The translations under genes were made by a program, and so were the position numbers. From the NCBI RefSeq assembly GCF_016734905.1, contig NZ_JAERPO010000001.1, positions 806,001 through 870,000 on the forward strand: a stretch of DNA of 64,000 bases, in the 5' to 3' direction. The notes beneath the pieces were generated by a model that saw only the letters and a program-made list of their open reading frames with translations, searched no databases and had not been told where the DNA came from. This stretch comes from Sphingopyxis jiangsuensis. Lineage in GTDB: Bacteria; Pseudomonadota; Alphaproteobacteria; Sphingomonadales; Sphingomonadaceae. Of the stretch, positions 42,195 through 50,701 are shown piece by piece. The stretch's first letter is position 1. Every line of letters begins with the position of its first letter.

Positions 42195-43298
42195 ATGGAC
42201 GGATCGGTAAAAGGGTCGGATGCAAGCTCCGCAACCAAGGTCGAAGCCCCCGGCCCGACCGAGATTCGCAGTCACCTCGTCCGCACTGAATTGCTGAAGG
42301 CGAGCGTCTGGCTCGGCGTCGCCCTGCTGATCGGGCTGTGTATCGTGCTGATCCAGCCGATCCTGCTCATCTTCGGGGCGATCGTCGTGGCCTCGATGCT
42401 CGACGGCGGCACCCGGTTGCTCGGACGCATATTGCCGATCGGTCGCGCTTGGCGATTGCTGATCATGTGCCTTTCGCTCGCCGCCTTCCTCGTCTGGACG
42501 ATGATGTTCGCGGGATCGCAGATCGCGAGCCAGGCCGCAACGTTGCAGACTGTCCTGATGACGCAAGTGGAACGGGGGGCTGCGTGGGCAAGCGATCACG
42601 GCATCGGCAGCTTTCAGATCGACACGCAGACGATTACCGAGAATCTCGCCGGGACGGTGGGGCGCGTTACCGCCGCAGTCGGAACGGTGATTGGCGGCAT
42701 CACAAGCCTGGTGATGATCGTGGTGCTTGGCGTCTTCATTGCGATCGATCCGCGGCTCTATGAGCGCGGCGTCGCGTGGATGCTGCCAATGAAAACGCGC
42801 GAGAATTTCTATGTCACAATCGACCATATGGGCTTCACGCTCCGCCGCTTGATGGCAGGAAGGCTGCTTGGCATGGTCGTCGAAGGTATCGGGACCTGGC
42901 TCGCCTGTCTGGCGGTGGGTATTCCGATGGCGGCGCTCATGGGCCTGCTCACCGGTCTCCTTGCCTTCATCCCCAATATCGGCGCGATTGTTTCGGGCGT
43001 CATCCTCGTTCTCGTCGGTTTTTCCGCCGGGACCGATACGGGCCTTTGGGCGATCGCCATCTATTTCATCGTCCAGACGGTCGACGGCTATCTGATCGTG
43101 CCCATGGTCGCGAAGCAGACGGTCGACCTCGCCCCAGCACTCGTGCTCGGCGCGCAGATATTGCTCGGCGCGTTGCTCGGCATATTGGGCCTCGCGCTCG
43201 CCGATCCGATCGTCGCCATGATCAAGGTCGCTCTCGAGCGCGAGGCCGAACGCAATGCGCGCCCGGGCAAAAGTAAAGCGGCGGCCGGCTCTCCTTAG
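42195..43298 (+). CDS. AI-2E/PerM family membrane protein
   Basis: A 367-residue polytopic protein of the AI-2E (TqsA/PerM) family, with clustered hydrophobic helices in the N-terminal 70 residues and the C-terminal half. Typical blocks are RLMAGRLLGMVVEGIGTW, LAFIPNIGAIVSG and VDGYLIVPMVAKQTVDL. Family members include solute exporters and Na+/H+ antiporters, so the autoinducer label is only a name. It lies 11 nt after lepB with a GGGAG site. Confidence 0.88.
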   Translation: MDGSVKGSDASSATKVEAPGPTEIRSHLVRTELLKASVWLGVALLIGLCIVLIQPILLIFGAIVVASMLDGGTRLLGRILPIGRAWRLLIMCLSLAAFLVWTMMFAGSQIASQAATLQTVLMTQVERGAAWASDHGIGSFQIDTQTITENLAGTVGRVTAAVGTVIGGITSLVMIVVLGVFIAIDPRLYERGVAWMLPMKTRENFYVTIDHMGFTLRRLMAGRLLGMVVEGIGTWLACLAVGIPMAALMGLLTGLLAFIPNIGAIVSGVILVLVGFSAGTDTGLWAIAIYFIVQTVDGYLIVPMVAKQTVDLAPALVLGAQILLGALLGILGLALADPIVAMIKVALEREAERNARPGKSKAAAGSP

Positions 43299-43330
43299 CC
43301 TGCCGCTGCCTTATCCGCATTTATTCCGAA

Positions 43331-43846
43331 TCAGGGCTGGGGCGCACCCTGCGGCGGGGCGCCATCGCCACCCTGCATCTGCTGCTGCATCATCTGCTGC
43401 ATCGCGCGAATTTCGGCTTCGCTGCGGAAGTCGAGCAGTTCGACGTCGAAATGGAGCGTGCTGTTCGGAGGAATCGGACCCGCTGCCTCGGCGCCATAGC
43501 CTTCCTCGGGCGGGATCACGATCTTGTACTTGCCGCCGCGCTGCATCTGTTTCAGCGCCTTCGAAAAGCCGGGAACGACGCCCGCGACCGGCATCGGTGC
43601 CTGCTCCTGCTGGTCAAAAACCGTCCCGTTCGCAAGTCGGCCGGTATATTTGATGAGCACCACGTCGCCGTCGGAGGGGCTTTCGCCCTCGCCCGCCGAA
43701 ATAACCTCAACCACCGTTCCGCGTTCGCGCGTCTGGTACCAGGCAAGCCCCGCGCCTACGCCGAGCAGCGCGATCAGTCCGATCCACAGCAGCCACAGCC
43801 CGCCCTTGCTTACCGGGCGCAATGGAACCGTCGTCACGCTCATCAT
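43331..43846 (-). CDS. FKBP-type peptidyl-prolyl isomerase, membrane-anchored
   Basis: A 171-residue protein: an N-terminal membrane anchor (LWLLWIGLIALLGVGAGLAW), then one FKBP domain with VVLIKYTGRLANGTVFD, VVPGFSKALKQM and IPPEEGYGAEAAGPIPPNS. The C-terminus is Gln/Met-rich (QQMMQQQMQGG). It probably folds proteins in the periplasm. Converges on the AI-2E gene. Confidence 0.93.
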   Translation of the reverse strand: MMSVTTVPLRPVSKGGLWLLWIGLIALLGVGAGLAWYQTRERGTVVEVISAGEGESPSDGDVVLIKYTGRLANGTVFDQQEQAPMPVAGVVPGFSKALKQMQRGGKYKIVIPPEEGYGAEAAGPIPPNSTLHFDVELLDFRSEAEIRAMQQMMQQQMQGGDGAPPQGAPQP

Positions 43847-43924
43847 CTTGTCCTTTCCTGCCCCTGGGGCGCCTTCGTCGGGCAGCGCTATAGGCGGGGC
43901 GGCGCGCGGCGGTCCAGCGCGAAA

Positions 43925-43960
43925 TGAAAAAGGGCGCCGCGTTGCCGCAGCGCCCCTTTC
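43925..43960 (-). terminator. Rho-independent terminator of rpsU
   Basis: On the minus strand, 30 nt after the rpsU stop, a G/C-rich stem (AAAGGGGCGCTGCG with its near-complement) closes a GCAA tetraloop and ends in CTTTTTC. It separates rpsU from the FKBP gene. Confidence 0.75.
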
Positions 43961-43989
43961 ACGAAACAGGATAGTCCGAAAGGACGGTC

Positions 43990-44196
43990 TTACTTGATAC
44001 CGTCGCGTTCCATCCGCTTGCGCTCCATCTTGCGGGCGCGGCGGACGGCGGCGGCGCGCTCGCGCGCACGCTTTTCGCTGGGCTTTTCGTAGTGGCGACG
44101 CAGCTTCATTTCGCGATACACACCCTCACGCTGCAGCTTCTTCTTGAGCGCGCGAAGGGCCTGGTCGACATTATTGTCGCGAACGATGATCTGCAT
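43990..44196 (-). CDS. rpsU: 30S ribosomal protein S21
   Basis: A 68-residue basic protein starting [20 protein letters not shown] with the [20 protein letters not shown] block and Arg/Lys-rich C-terminus of alphaproteobacterial S21. AGGAG lies upstream of the ATG. Confidence 0.97.
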   Translation of the reverse strand: MQIIVRDNNVDQALRALKKKLQREGVYREMKLRRHYEKPSEKRARERAAAVRRARKMERKRMERDGIK

Positions 44197-44457
44197 ACGC
44201 CGTGTCGTCTCCTGTTCGTCAAACGAGCCATGTCCCCGGCTTCGTTCCGGTTCGCCATAGATCGCCGATATTCGGGCAATAAAAAGAGCGCCGCGAAAGC
44301 GCGACGTTCCGATGACGCCGCACTAAAGGGATTCGCGCCGAATTGCAAGCCCCCAGCGCCATATGGCGCAATTTGCGCCCCCCGGCGGGATTGTGCCCGC
44401 CCCTGCCACTGTGGCATAGGTAGCAGGACGAAACCGATAAGGACAGAGGATCAGGCC

Positions 44458-45222
44458 ATGGCAACCCAGCTCAAGCGCAACAGCAAATATAGCGAGGCCG
44501 AATGGACGGCGCGCCAGGACCTCGCGGCCTGCTATCGTATTTTCGCGATGATGGGCTGGGACGAGCTGATCTTCAACCACATCACGGTCAAGGTGCCCGA
44601 TCAGGACGGCGCCTTTCTGATCAACCCCTATGGCATGCATTTCAGCGAGGTAACGGCGTCGAGCCTGATCAAGATCGATATCGACGGCAACAAGCTCGAC
44701 GAGGACAACCCCTGGCACGTCAACAAGGCGGGGTTCGTCCAGCACAGCCTGTTCCACCGCGTGCTTCCCGATGCGCATGCGATCATCCACACGCACACGA
44801 CCGCGACGATGGCGGTGTGCGGGCTCGAAGGCGGACTCCGGCCGACGAACTTTTATGCCTGCAATTTCATCGGCCAGCTCGCTTATCATGATTTCGAGGG
44901 CGTGACTGTGCGCGAGGAAGAGGGCGAACGGCTCGTCAAGAACCTTGGCGACAAGCGCATATTGATGCTGCGCAACCACGGCCCCGTGGTGATGGGCAAG
45001 TCGCTGACCGACGCCTTCATCAAATATTGGGCGCTCCAACGCGCGTGCGAGATCCAGCTTGCGACGATGAGCATGGGGAACCCGATCCTGGTCGACGAAG
45101 ATGTCATCAAGGTTCACCAGCGTGACCTCTACATGGCGGCGATCCCCGGCCAGTCGGGCAAGGCCGAATTCGACGCAATGGTGCGCAAGGTCGACAAGAT
45201 CGACACGAGCTGGCGTGACTAA
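44458..45222 (+). CDS. Class II aldolase/adducin-domain protein
   Basis: A 254-residue protein of the class II aldolase/adducin family (fuculose-phosphate aldolase-like). The N-terminal YRIFAMMGWDELIFNHITVK, metal-binding histidines in AIIHTHTTATMAVCG and the C-terminal MLRNHGPVVMGKSL are conserved. ATG 44458 is chosen by the domain start; the frame is open far upstream over rpsU antisense. Many relatives with this pattern act on unknown sugars or are not aldolases. Followed after 27 nt by an iron-sulfur protein gene. Confidence 0.88.
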   Translation: MATQLKRNSKYSEAEWTARQDLAACYRIFAMMGWDELIFNHITVKVPDQDGAFLINPYGMHFSEVTASSLIKIDIDGNKLDEDNPWHVNKAGFVQHSLFHRVLPDAHAIIHTHTTATMAVCGLEGGLRPTNFYACNFIGQLAYHDFEGVTVREEEGERLVKNLGDKRILMLRNHGPVVMGKSLTDAFIKYWALQRACEIQLATMSMGNPILVDEDVIKVHQRDLYMAAIPGQSGKAEFDAMVRKVDKIDTSWRD

Positions 45223-45249
45223 TCCGGAAGGCGCGCTACACAGGGCGCC

Positions 45250-45795
45250 ATGACGAAATTCTCGGTCAACGACCGCCCGGTCGAATATCGCATGGACCCC
45301 GAAACGCCGCTGCTTTGGGCGTTGCGCGATGCGTCGAACCTGACGGGCACAAAATATGGCTGCGGCACGGGAGAATGTGGTGCCTGCACGGTAGACATCG
45401 ATGGCGAGGCGATCCGGAGCTGCATCGTCACCATCGCCGAGTGCGAGGGGCGCTTCGTCACGACGATCGAAGGGCTGTCGCGCGACCGCAGCCACCCGGT
45501 TCAGCAAGCGTGGGTCGCCGAGCAGGTTCCGCAGTGCGGCTTTTGCCAGTCGGGGATGATCATGGCCGCCGCCGCCCTGCTGCGAAAGAGCAGTAATCCG
45601 AGCGATGCGGAGATCGACGCGGCGATGACCAATATTTGCCGCTGCGGTACCTATCCGCGCATCCGTGGCGCGATCCGGCTGGCGAGCCGCGTGCTGCGCG
45701 GCGAGGAAAAGCTCGCCGCCGCCCCGCCGCCGGGCATCCGGCCCGAAGATGCGGCGCGCGCCGTGCCTTCGTTGAAACCGCCGGCCAGGCGCTGA
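45250..45795 (+). CDS. [2Fe-2S] small subunit of a molybdenum hydroxylase (IorA-like), orphan
   Basis: A 181-residue protein with an N-terminal plant-type [2Fe-2S] domain (YGCGTGECGACTVDIDG, cysteines near 37-62) and a C-terminal four-helix [2Fe-2S] domain (QCGFCQSGM, NICRCGTYPRI). This matches xanthine-dehydrogenase-family small subunits such as isoquinoline 1-oxidoreductase alpha. The molybdopterin large subunit normally encoded next to it is absent. It ends in a Pro/Ala-rich tail. It may serve a partner elsewhere or as a ferredoxin with the upstream protein. Confidence 0.87.
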   Translation: MTKFSVNDRPVEYRMDPETPLLWALRDASNLTGTKYGCGTGECGACTVDIDGEAIRSCIVTIAECEGRFVTTIEGLSRDRSHPVQQAWVAEQVPQCGFCQSGMIMAAAALLRKSSNPSDAEIDAAMTNICRCGTYPRIRGAIRLASRVLRGEEKLAAAPPPGIRPEDAARAVPSLKPPARR

Positions 45796-45797
45796 CT

Positions 45798-45836
45798 GTT
45801 CATCTAGCTGAACCTCAGGCAACATTGCGGTTCAGC
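45798..45836. promoter_or_regulatory. GTTCA half-site cluster upstream of the RcnB-like gene
   Basis: GTTCA (45798-45802), TGAAC (45809-45813) and GTTCA (45830-45834) lie in a 39-nt stretch; the last two belong to an 8-bp inverted repeat GCTGAACC / GGTTCAGC. The block sits about 90-125 nt before the RcnB-like ATG, so it could be an operator or upstream activating site. Confidence 0.35.
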
Positions 45837-45923
45837 GGCAACTCATCTTGCCCCGGGTAAATTTCGATTCATCTTCCCGGCTGGCCTGTCCGGCATGCGG
45901 GACACGAATTGGAGACACGCCAG

Positions 45924-46784
45924 ATGAAGAAGAGTTTCGGAGGGCTGTTGATCGCCGCGACGATCCTGACGCCCATAGCCCCCGCGGCCGCCCGCCCGCA
46001 GGCCAACACGATCGAGATCGCCCAGCGCGGCGACCGCGGAGATCGCGGTCCGCGCGGCCCCGAAGTTCGCCGCGGCAACCGCGGCGGCGAAAGCCGTGCC
46101 CGCGAACAACGCCAGCGCCCGCAGCAACAAGTTCGCCAGCAGCGCGTCGAACGCAGCGAGACGCGCCGCGACCGCAGCGAACGGAGCGACCGCGCGGCGC
46201 GCCAGTCGCAGCGCGGCACCGAGCAGCGCCAGGTGCGCCAGGTCGAAGTGCAGCGCCAGCGTGGCGGCGCTTACGATCGCGACCGCGACGGCCGGACCGA
46301 TCGCCGCTGGGATCGAAATCGCGACGGTCAGGTCGACCGCCGCTATGACCGCAACAACAACAACCGCGTCGATCGTCGTTACGACCGCGATCGCGACGGC
46401 AACCTCGACCGCCGCTGGGATCGCAACAACGACAACCGCATCGACCGTCGTTATCGCGACAGCCGACGCGGCAACCACTGGAGCCGCGATTGGCGCAGCG
46501 ACCGGCGCTATAACTGGCGCCACCACCGCCAGACGCACCGGCATTATTACCGGCTCCCGCGCTATTATTCGCCCTATCGGAACCATCGATATACGCGGTT
46601 CCACATCGGCTTCACCTTGGGGTCGCTCTTTTACGGCCAGCGCTATTGGATCAACGATCCCTGGTATTATCGCCTTCCGCCCGCCTACGGCAATTACCGC
46701 TGGATCCGCTATTATGACGATGCGCTGCTCGTCGACATCTACTCGGGCGAGGTCGTCGACGTCCTCTATGACTTCTTCTGGTAA
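45924..46784 (+). CDS. RcnB-family periplasmic protein with Asp/Arg-rich repeats
   Basis: A 286-residue exported protein (signal peptide MKKSFGGLLIAATILTPIAP; ATG 45924 chosen for this). Residues about 20-110 are Arg/Gln/Gly-rich. From about 115 to 180 an 11-residue unit repeats (DRNRDGQVDRR, DRDRDGNLDRR, DRNNDNRIDRR), with DxDGxxD spacing reminiscent of calcium-binding type 3 repeats. The C-terminus matches RcnB (INDPWYYRLPPAYGNYRWIRYYDDALLVD). RcnB of E. coli tunes nickel/cobalt efflux; sphingomonad relatives are poorly known. A strong terminator follows. Confidence 0.85.
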   Translation: MKKSFGGLLIAATILTPIAPAAARPQANTIEIAQRGDRGDRGPRGPEVRRGNRGGESRAREQRQRPQQQVRQQRVERSETRRDRSERSDRAARQSQRGTEQRQVRQVEVQRQRGGAYDRDRDGRTDRRWDRNRDGQVDRRYDRNNNNRVDRRYDRDRDGNLDRRWDRNNDNRIDRRYRDSRRGNHWSRDWRSDRRYNWRHHRQTHRHYYRLPRYYSPYRNHRYTRFHIGFTLGSLFYGQRYWINDPWYYRLPPAYGNYRWIRYYDDALLVDIYSGEVVDVLYDFFW

Positions 46785-46815
46785 TAGTCCTTTCGGTTAC
46801 CAGAGGCTTCCTGAA

Positions 46816-46844
46816 GGGCCGGCGAAAGTCGGCCCATTTTTTTT
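46816..46844 (+). terminator. Rho-independent terminator after the RcnB-like gene
   Basis: GGGCCGGC-GAAA-GTCGGCCC forms an 8-bp stem with a GNRA loop (one G-U pair), followed by A and eight T. A textbook intrinsic terminator, 31 nt after the stop. Confidence 0.9.
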
Positions 46845-46875
46845 GACCGCGTTGCAAGAGCCGGTCACTTATATG

Positions 46876-49485
46876 TCAGGCGGCGCGTGGGACGCGCGGG
46901 CGGAGACGGCGTTCGCGGCCCGACTGGCCGATCAGCGTCTCGACATCGACGCTTTCGGCAAATTGCACACCGACACGATTGTCCTGTGACCAACGCGCCT
47001 GCGCATCGATCGTGGCCCCTTCGCCGAACCGCAGGCGAAGCGACGTTCCTTCGGGCACGTTCCAGAGTCCCTCGACAAGTGCGCCGCGTGACGAAACGTT
47101 ACGCACGATCGCTTCATAATCATGGCCGCCGCTCTCGACGTTGATCGTCCGGAAAGTACGGACGCGCGGTGCGCGAACGCTTTTGAATCCGCGCGCCTCG
47201 ATCTGTCCGCAATTATCGCGAAGCATATCGAGCGCAGCTTCGATACTGACAGGCTTACCATAGATATAGCCTTGGACATGACTGCAACCGAGTCCACGGA
47301 TCAGCGCGAGGTCGTCGTGGGTCTCGACCCCTTCGGCTGTCGTTTCCATCCCCAATGCTCGCGCAAGACCGACGATTGACGAGATGATCGCGGCGTTCAT
47401 GCTGCTGGGATCGGCGGCGCCAAGGACGAAACTCTGATCAATCTTGATCTTGTCGAAAGGCGCCTTTTTCAGATAGCCGAGCGCCGAATATCCGGTCCCG
47501 AAATCGTCGAGCGCCAACCGGACACCCGTGCGTTTCAGCTTCTGGAACATCGCCAGATTTTCCGGGCTTTCGTCGAGAAATATGCCCTCGGTAATTTCCA
47601 GTTCCAACTGGTCGGGGGAAATGCCGGCGGCCGACACGGCGCTTACAATAGCCGACGGCAGCTTTTCGTTCGCAAACTGCCGCGGCGACACGTTGACGGC
47701 GATTCGATAACCGGGACCGAGCCTTGCGATCGAAGCGCAAGCGGTGCGAATGATCCAATCTCCGATGGGGACGATCAAGTTCGATTCCTCCGCTATAGGA
47801 ATGAACTTGACCGGATCGACCACCTCGCCGCTTTTGCGGTGCCAGCGGATCAACGCCTCGAACCCCGAAATATGTTCGCTGCCTACGTCGACGATGGGCT
47901 GGTAATGAAGCTGGAGTTCGTCATTCGCCAGCGCGTCACGAAGCGCATCCTCGATCGCCTTGCGCTCGCTCGCCTGGTCATGCATCGCGTCGGCGTAGAA
48001 GCGATGCACACCGCGCCCTGCGTCCTTGGCGGCATAAAGCGCAAGATCGGCGTTGCGGACGAGGGCCGATGCCGTGATGGCTTCGCCGTCGGCCACGGCG
48101 ATCCCGATCGACGAGCCGATGCGAATCTGCTGCCCCTCGATTGCAAACGGCTTGGCGAGGCTCAGGATGATCGCATTCGCGATGCCCGACAATTTTGCGG
48201 TTTGCGTTATCTGCGGCAGCACGATCTGGAATTCGTCACCGCCCAGCCGGCCCACCTGTCCCTTGTCGCCGATAATCTGCGTCAGCCGCGCCGCGACCTG
48301 CTGAAGCAATTGGTCGCCGACCGGATGCCCCATCGTATCGTTCACCGCCTTGAAGCGGTCGAGGTCCATCATCAGCAGCGCGCACGGCTGCGGACGGCCG
48401 CCCTGCCCCCCGAGCGCGCGATCGAGCAGATCGGAAATGTGAAGGCGGTTGGCGAGGCCGGTCAGCGTGTCGTAGCGCGCGAGTTGGTTGATCTCGCGCT
48501 CCGAGCGCTTCTTTTCGGTCAGATCGGTGCCGCTTCCGCGAAACCCCTGAAAATTACCGAGTTCGTTGGCAATGGGATTGCCCGAGATCGACCACCAGCG
48601 CTCCTCGCCAGGCACCGCAGCGCGCACTGTCAACTCATGAAACGGCGTTCGCGACGACAGGCTGAAGCCCAACGTCCTTTCCTCGCTTTCGTCGTTGCCG
48701 ATACGCCTGCGGATAATCGCAGTGAACGGCTTTCCGATCAGCTCGGCCAACGGCACGCCCAGCTTCGCGGCCACCGTCGGCGATATATAGACGAGATGTC
48801 CGTTGCGGTCGGTTTCCCAGAACCAGCCGCGGCCAGCCCGTTCGAAATCGCGAACAAGGCCGAGCGCCCTTTCCTGCTGGCTCACGGCAAAGCGCCGCGC
48901 CCGCGTCGCTTCGCGCTGATGCCGGACGTCCTCGCGCATCATCGCGATCAACAGCCCCAGAAAGACCAGCCCGGCAAGCGCAAATGGCAAAGACGCGATT
49001 CCGACCGCGCCGCCGAACGCCATCGCCCCTGCGAAAACGAAGAAGACCGGTCGGACAATGGCCGCCGCCGATGCGGCGACGAGAATAGCCCCCAGTCGCA
49101 CCGCCGAATAGGCGTCGAAAAAGTTACGATCGGCGCCGAGCGCGAAGGCGGGAAGCATTGCCGCTGCACTGCAAAAGGTGCCGAAGGCGATAAGCGCGAG
49201 GCAAGATATTGCGAAGATTCGCCGCCGCCGCATGCTGGCCAGTCGCGACGCGCACATCAACTGGCCGGTCATCGCCAAAACGATGTCGCAGCACAGCCCG
49301 ATAACCATGATGAGCCAAAGCGACGGCCGGGCAAGGAAATCGGCGCCTTCGGGGACCAAGACCAGCGTTAGGAAGACGAGCGCGCGCGCCACGAGCACAT
49401 AGTGCCAGAGCTGCGCGACGCGCCGAAGCTGTTCCATGAATTCACGCGAGCGCAACAACGACGCACCGTCAGGCGCCTCGGTCAC
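46876..49485 (-). CDS. Membrane PAS-GGDEF-EAL-PilZ c-di-GMP protein
   Basis: Protein of about 869 residues if GTG 49485 is used (ATG 49437 is also possible; the open frame reaches 50013 but runs antisense through the desaturase gene). Five or six N-terminal helices (about 30-190) lead to a PAS domain (RGWFWETDRNGHLVYISP). An intact GGDEF (RLGGDEFQIVLP) follows, then an intact EAL (FEALIRWHR, LEITEGIF, DDFGTGYSALGYL, AEGVE). A C-terminal PilZ domain has VRAPR and NVSSRGALVEG as ligand motifs. Such proteins can make and degrade c-di-GMP and sense the product through PilZ. Confidence 0.92.
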   Translation of the reverse strand: MTEAPDGASLLRSREFMEQLRRVAQLWHYVLVARALVFLTLVLVPEGADFLARPSLWLIMVIGLCCDIVLAMTGQLMCASRLASMRRRRIFAISCLALIAFGTFCSAAAMLPAFALGADRNFFDAYSAVRLGAILVAASAAAIVRPVFFVFAGAMAFGGAVGIASLPFALAGLVFLGLLIAMMREDVRHQREATRARRFAVSQQERALGLVRDFERAGRGWFWETDRNGHLVYISPTVAAKLGVPLAELIGKPFTAIIRRRIGNDESEERTLGFSLSSRTPFHELTVRAAVPGEERWWSISGNPIANELGNFQGFRGSGTDLTEKKRSEREINQLARYDTLTGLANRLHISDLLDRALGGQGGRPQPCALLMMDLDRFKAVNDTMGHPVGDQLLQQVAARLTQIIGDKGQVGRLGGDEFQIVLPQITQTAKLSGIANAIILSLAKPFAIEGQQIRIGSSIGIAVADGEAITASALVRNADLALYAAKDAGRGVHRFYADAMHDQASERKAIEDALRDALANDELQLHYQPIVDVGSEHISGFEALIRWHRKSGEVVDPVKFIPIAEESNLIVPIGDWIIRTACASIARLGPGYRIAVNVSPRQFANEKLPSAIVSAVSAAGISPDQLELEITEGIFLDESPENLAMFQKLKRTGVRLALDDFGTGYSALGYLKKAPFDKIKIDQSFVLGAADPSSMNAAIISSIVGLARALGMETTAEGVETHDDLALIRGLGCSHVQGYIYGKPVSIEAALDMLRDNCGQIEARGFKSVRAPRVRTFRTINVESGGHDYEAIVRNVSSRGALVEGLWNVPEGTSLRLRFGEGATIDAQARWSQDNRVGVQFAESVDVETLIGQSGRERRLRPRVPRAA

Positions 49486-49665
49486 GACCGACCGAAAATT
49501 CGCTCCTCTGCTCCCCAAAATTCGCTTCCCTGCCGTTCCGGTGCCCCAAGACTGCAGTGGCGAAAAAGGGGTTGCCAATTCCTTACCTGCGCGGCGCTGA
49601 TTTGTCCGATGCTGTGCCAAAACGAAAGGATTTGGTTTCGCTTCGCAACTTGATATGCTGCTGCC

Positions 49666-50697
49666 ATGCCCGCCGTTCGCCTTTTGCCGCCCGACCGCTT
49701 CTTTGACCGCCAGCAATGGGCAGCGCTGACGCGCGCTTCGCCGTGGCGCGGCGTGTGGCTCGTGGCGCACGCGTGGATCGTGACGGTGGCGTTGATCGGT
49801 GTGGCAACCTGGCTGCGCCATCCGATTGCATGGCTTGCGGCGATCATATTTGTCGGCGGGCGCCAGCTCGGTCTCGCGATCTTGATGCACGATGCGGCGC
49901 ACGGGGCGCTGCACCCCGACCGCAAGCTCAACAATTTTCTCGGCCAGTGGCTGACGGGCGCGGCGGTGGGATCGGACCTGATCGCCTATCGCACCTATCA
50001 CCTGCAGCATCACAAGTTCACGCAGCAGCCCGAAGACCCCGATCTCTCGCTATCGGCCCCCTTCCCGACGACGCGCGCCAGCCTGTGGCGCAAGGTTTTC
50101 CGAGACCTCAGCGGGCAGACATTTTTCAAGCAGCGCAAGGCGCAATTCGCCTTTGCGGCCGTCGGGCTGAAGCCGATGCTGCGCGGCGAGGCGGCAGAAA
50201 AGGGACGCGCGAGCACCAAGGCAGGAACGCCGTTCAACAAACAGTCCGACGACGGCGTCACATCGCCGACTGCCGACGTCGCCGGCGCGATGGCGGTGAC
50301 GCGCGCGGTCGGGCGCTTCCTCCTCGTCCAGACGGTGTTGCTCGCGCTGTCGTTGCTGCTCTGGGGATGGACGCCCTTCCTTCTGTGGCTCGCCGCGCTT
50401 GCGACGACGTTCCAGCTATACCTGCGTATTCGCAATATCGCCGAACATGCCTGCACGACGACCGGGAGCGACGATCCCTTCACCCATGCCCGTACAACGC
50501 ATGCCGGTTGGCTGGCGCGGGCGACGGTTGCTCCATATTGGGTGAATTATCACGCCGAGCATCACCTGTTCATGGGCGTTCCATGCTATCGCCTGCCGCA
50601 AGTTCACGAGGCGCTCGGGCGCGCCGACAAGCATCGGGCAATGACGATCGCGCCGAACTATGCCGCCGTGCTGCGGCAGGTCACCGCCGCCGGCTGA
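49666..50697 (+). CDS. Membrane fatty acid desaturase-like protein
   Basis: A 343-residue di-iron membrane protein with the three histidine clusters HDAAHGALH, HLQHHKF and HAEHHLFMGVP in canonical order. Between the second and third lies a charged cytoplasmic insert of about 50 residues (RKAQFAFAAVGLKPM to NKQSDDGVTSP). Substrate could be a fatty acid, carotenoid or sphingolipid chain. Divergent from the GGDEF-EAL-PilZ gene. Confidence 0.9.
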   Translation: MPAVRLLPPDRFFDRQQWAALTRASPWRGVWLVAHAWIVTVALIGVATWLRHPIAWLAAIIFVGGRQLGLAILMHDAAHGALHPDRKLNNFLGQWLTGAAVGSDLIAYRTYHLQHHKFTQQPEDPDLSLSAPFPTTRASLWRKVFRDLSGQTFFKQRKAQFAFAAVGLKPMLRGEAAEKGRASTKAGTPFNKQSDDGVTSPTADVAGAMAVTRAVGRFLLVQTVLLALSLLLWGWTPFLLWLAALATTFQLYLRIRNIAEHACTTTGSDDPFTHARTTHAGWLARATVAPYWVNYHAEHHLFMGVPCYRLPQVHEALGRADKHRAMTIAPNYAAVLRQVTAAG

Positions 50698-50701
50698 CGG
50701 C

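Noticed and set aside
42195-43298. Quorum-sensing autoinducer-2 exporter
   Set aside because: The family name is historical; nothing here (no luxS or lsr gene) supports AI-2 transport.
49486-50013. N-terminal extension of the GGDEF-EAL-PilZ protein by about 176 residues
   Set aside because: It would run antisense through the desaturase start and histidine box, and its sequence lacks hydrophobic or domain pattern; GTG 49485 or ATG 49437 is more likely.
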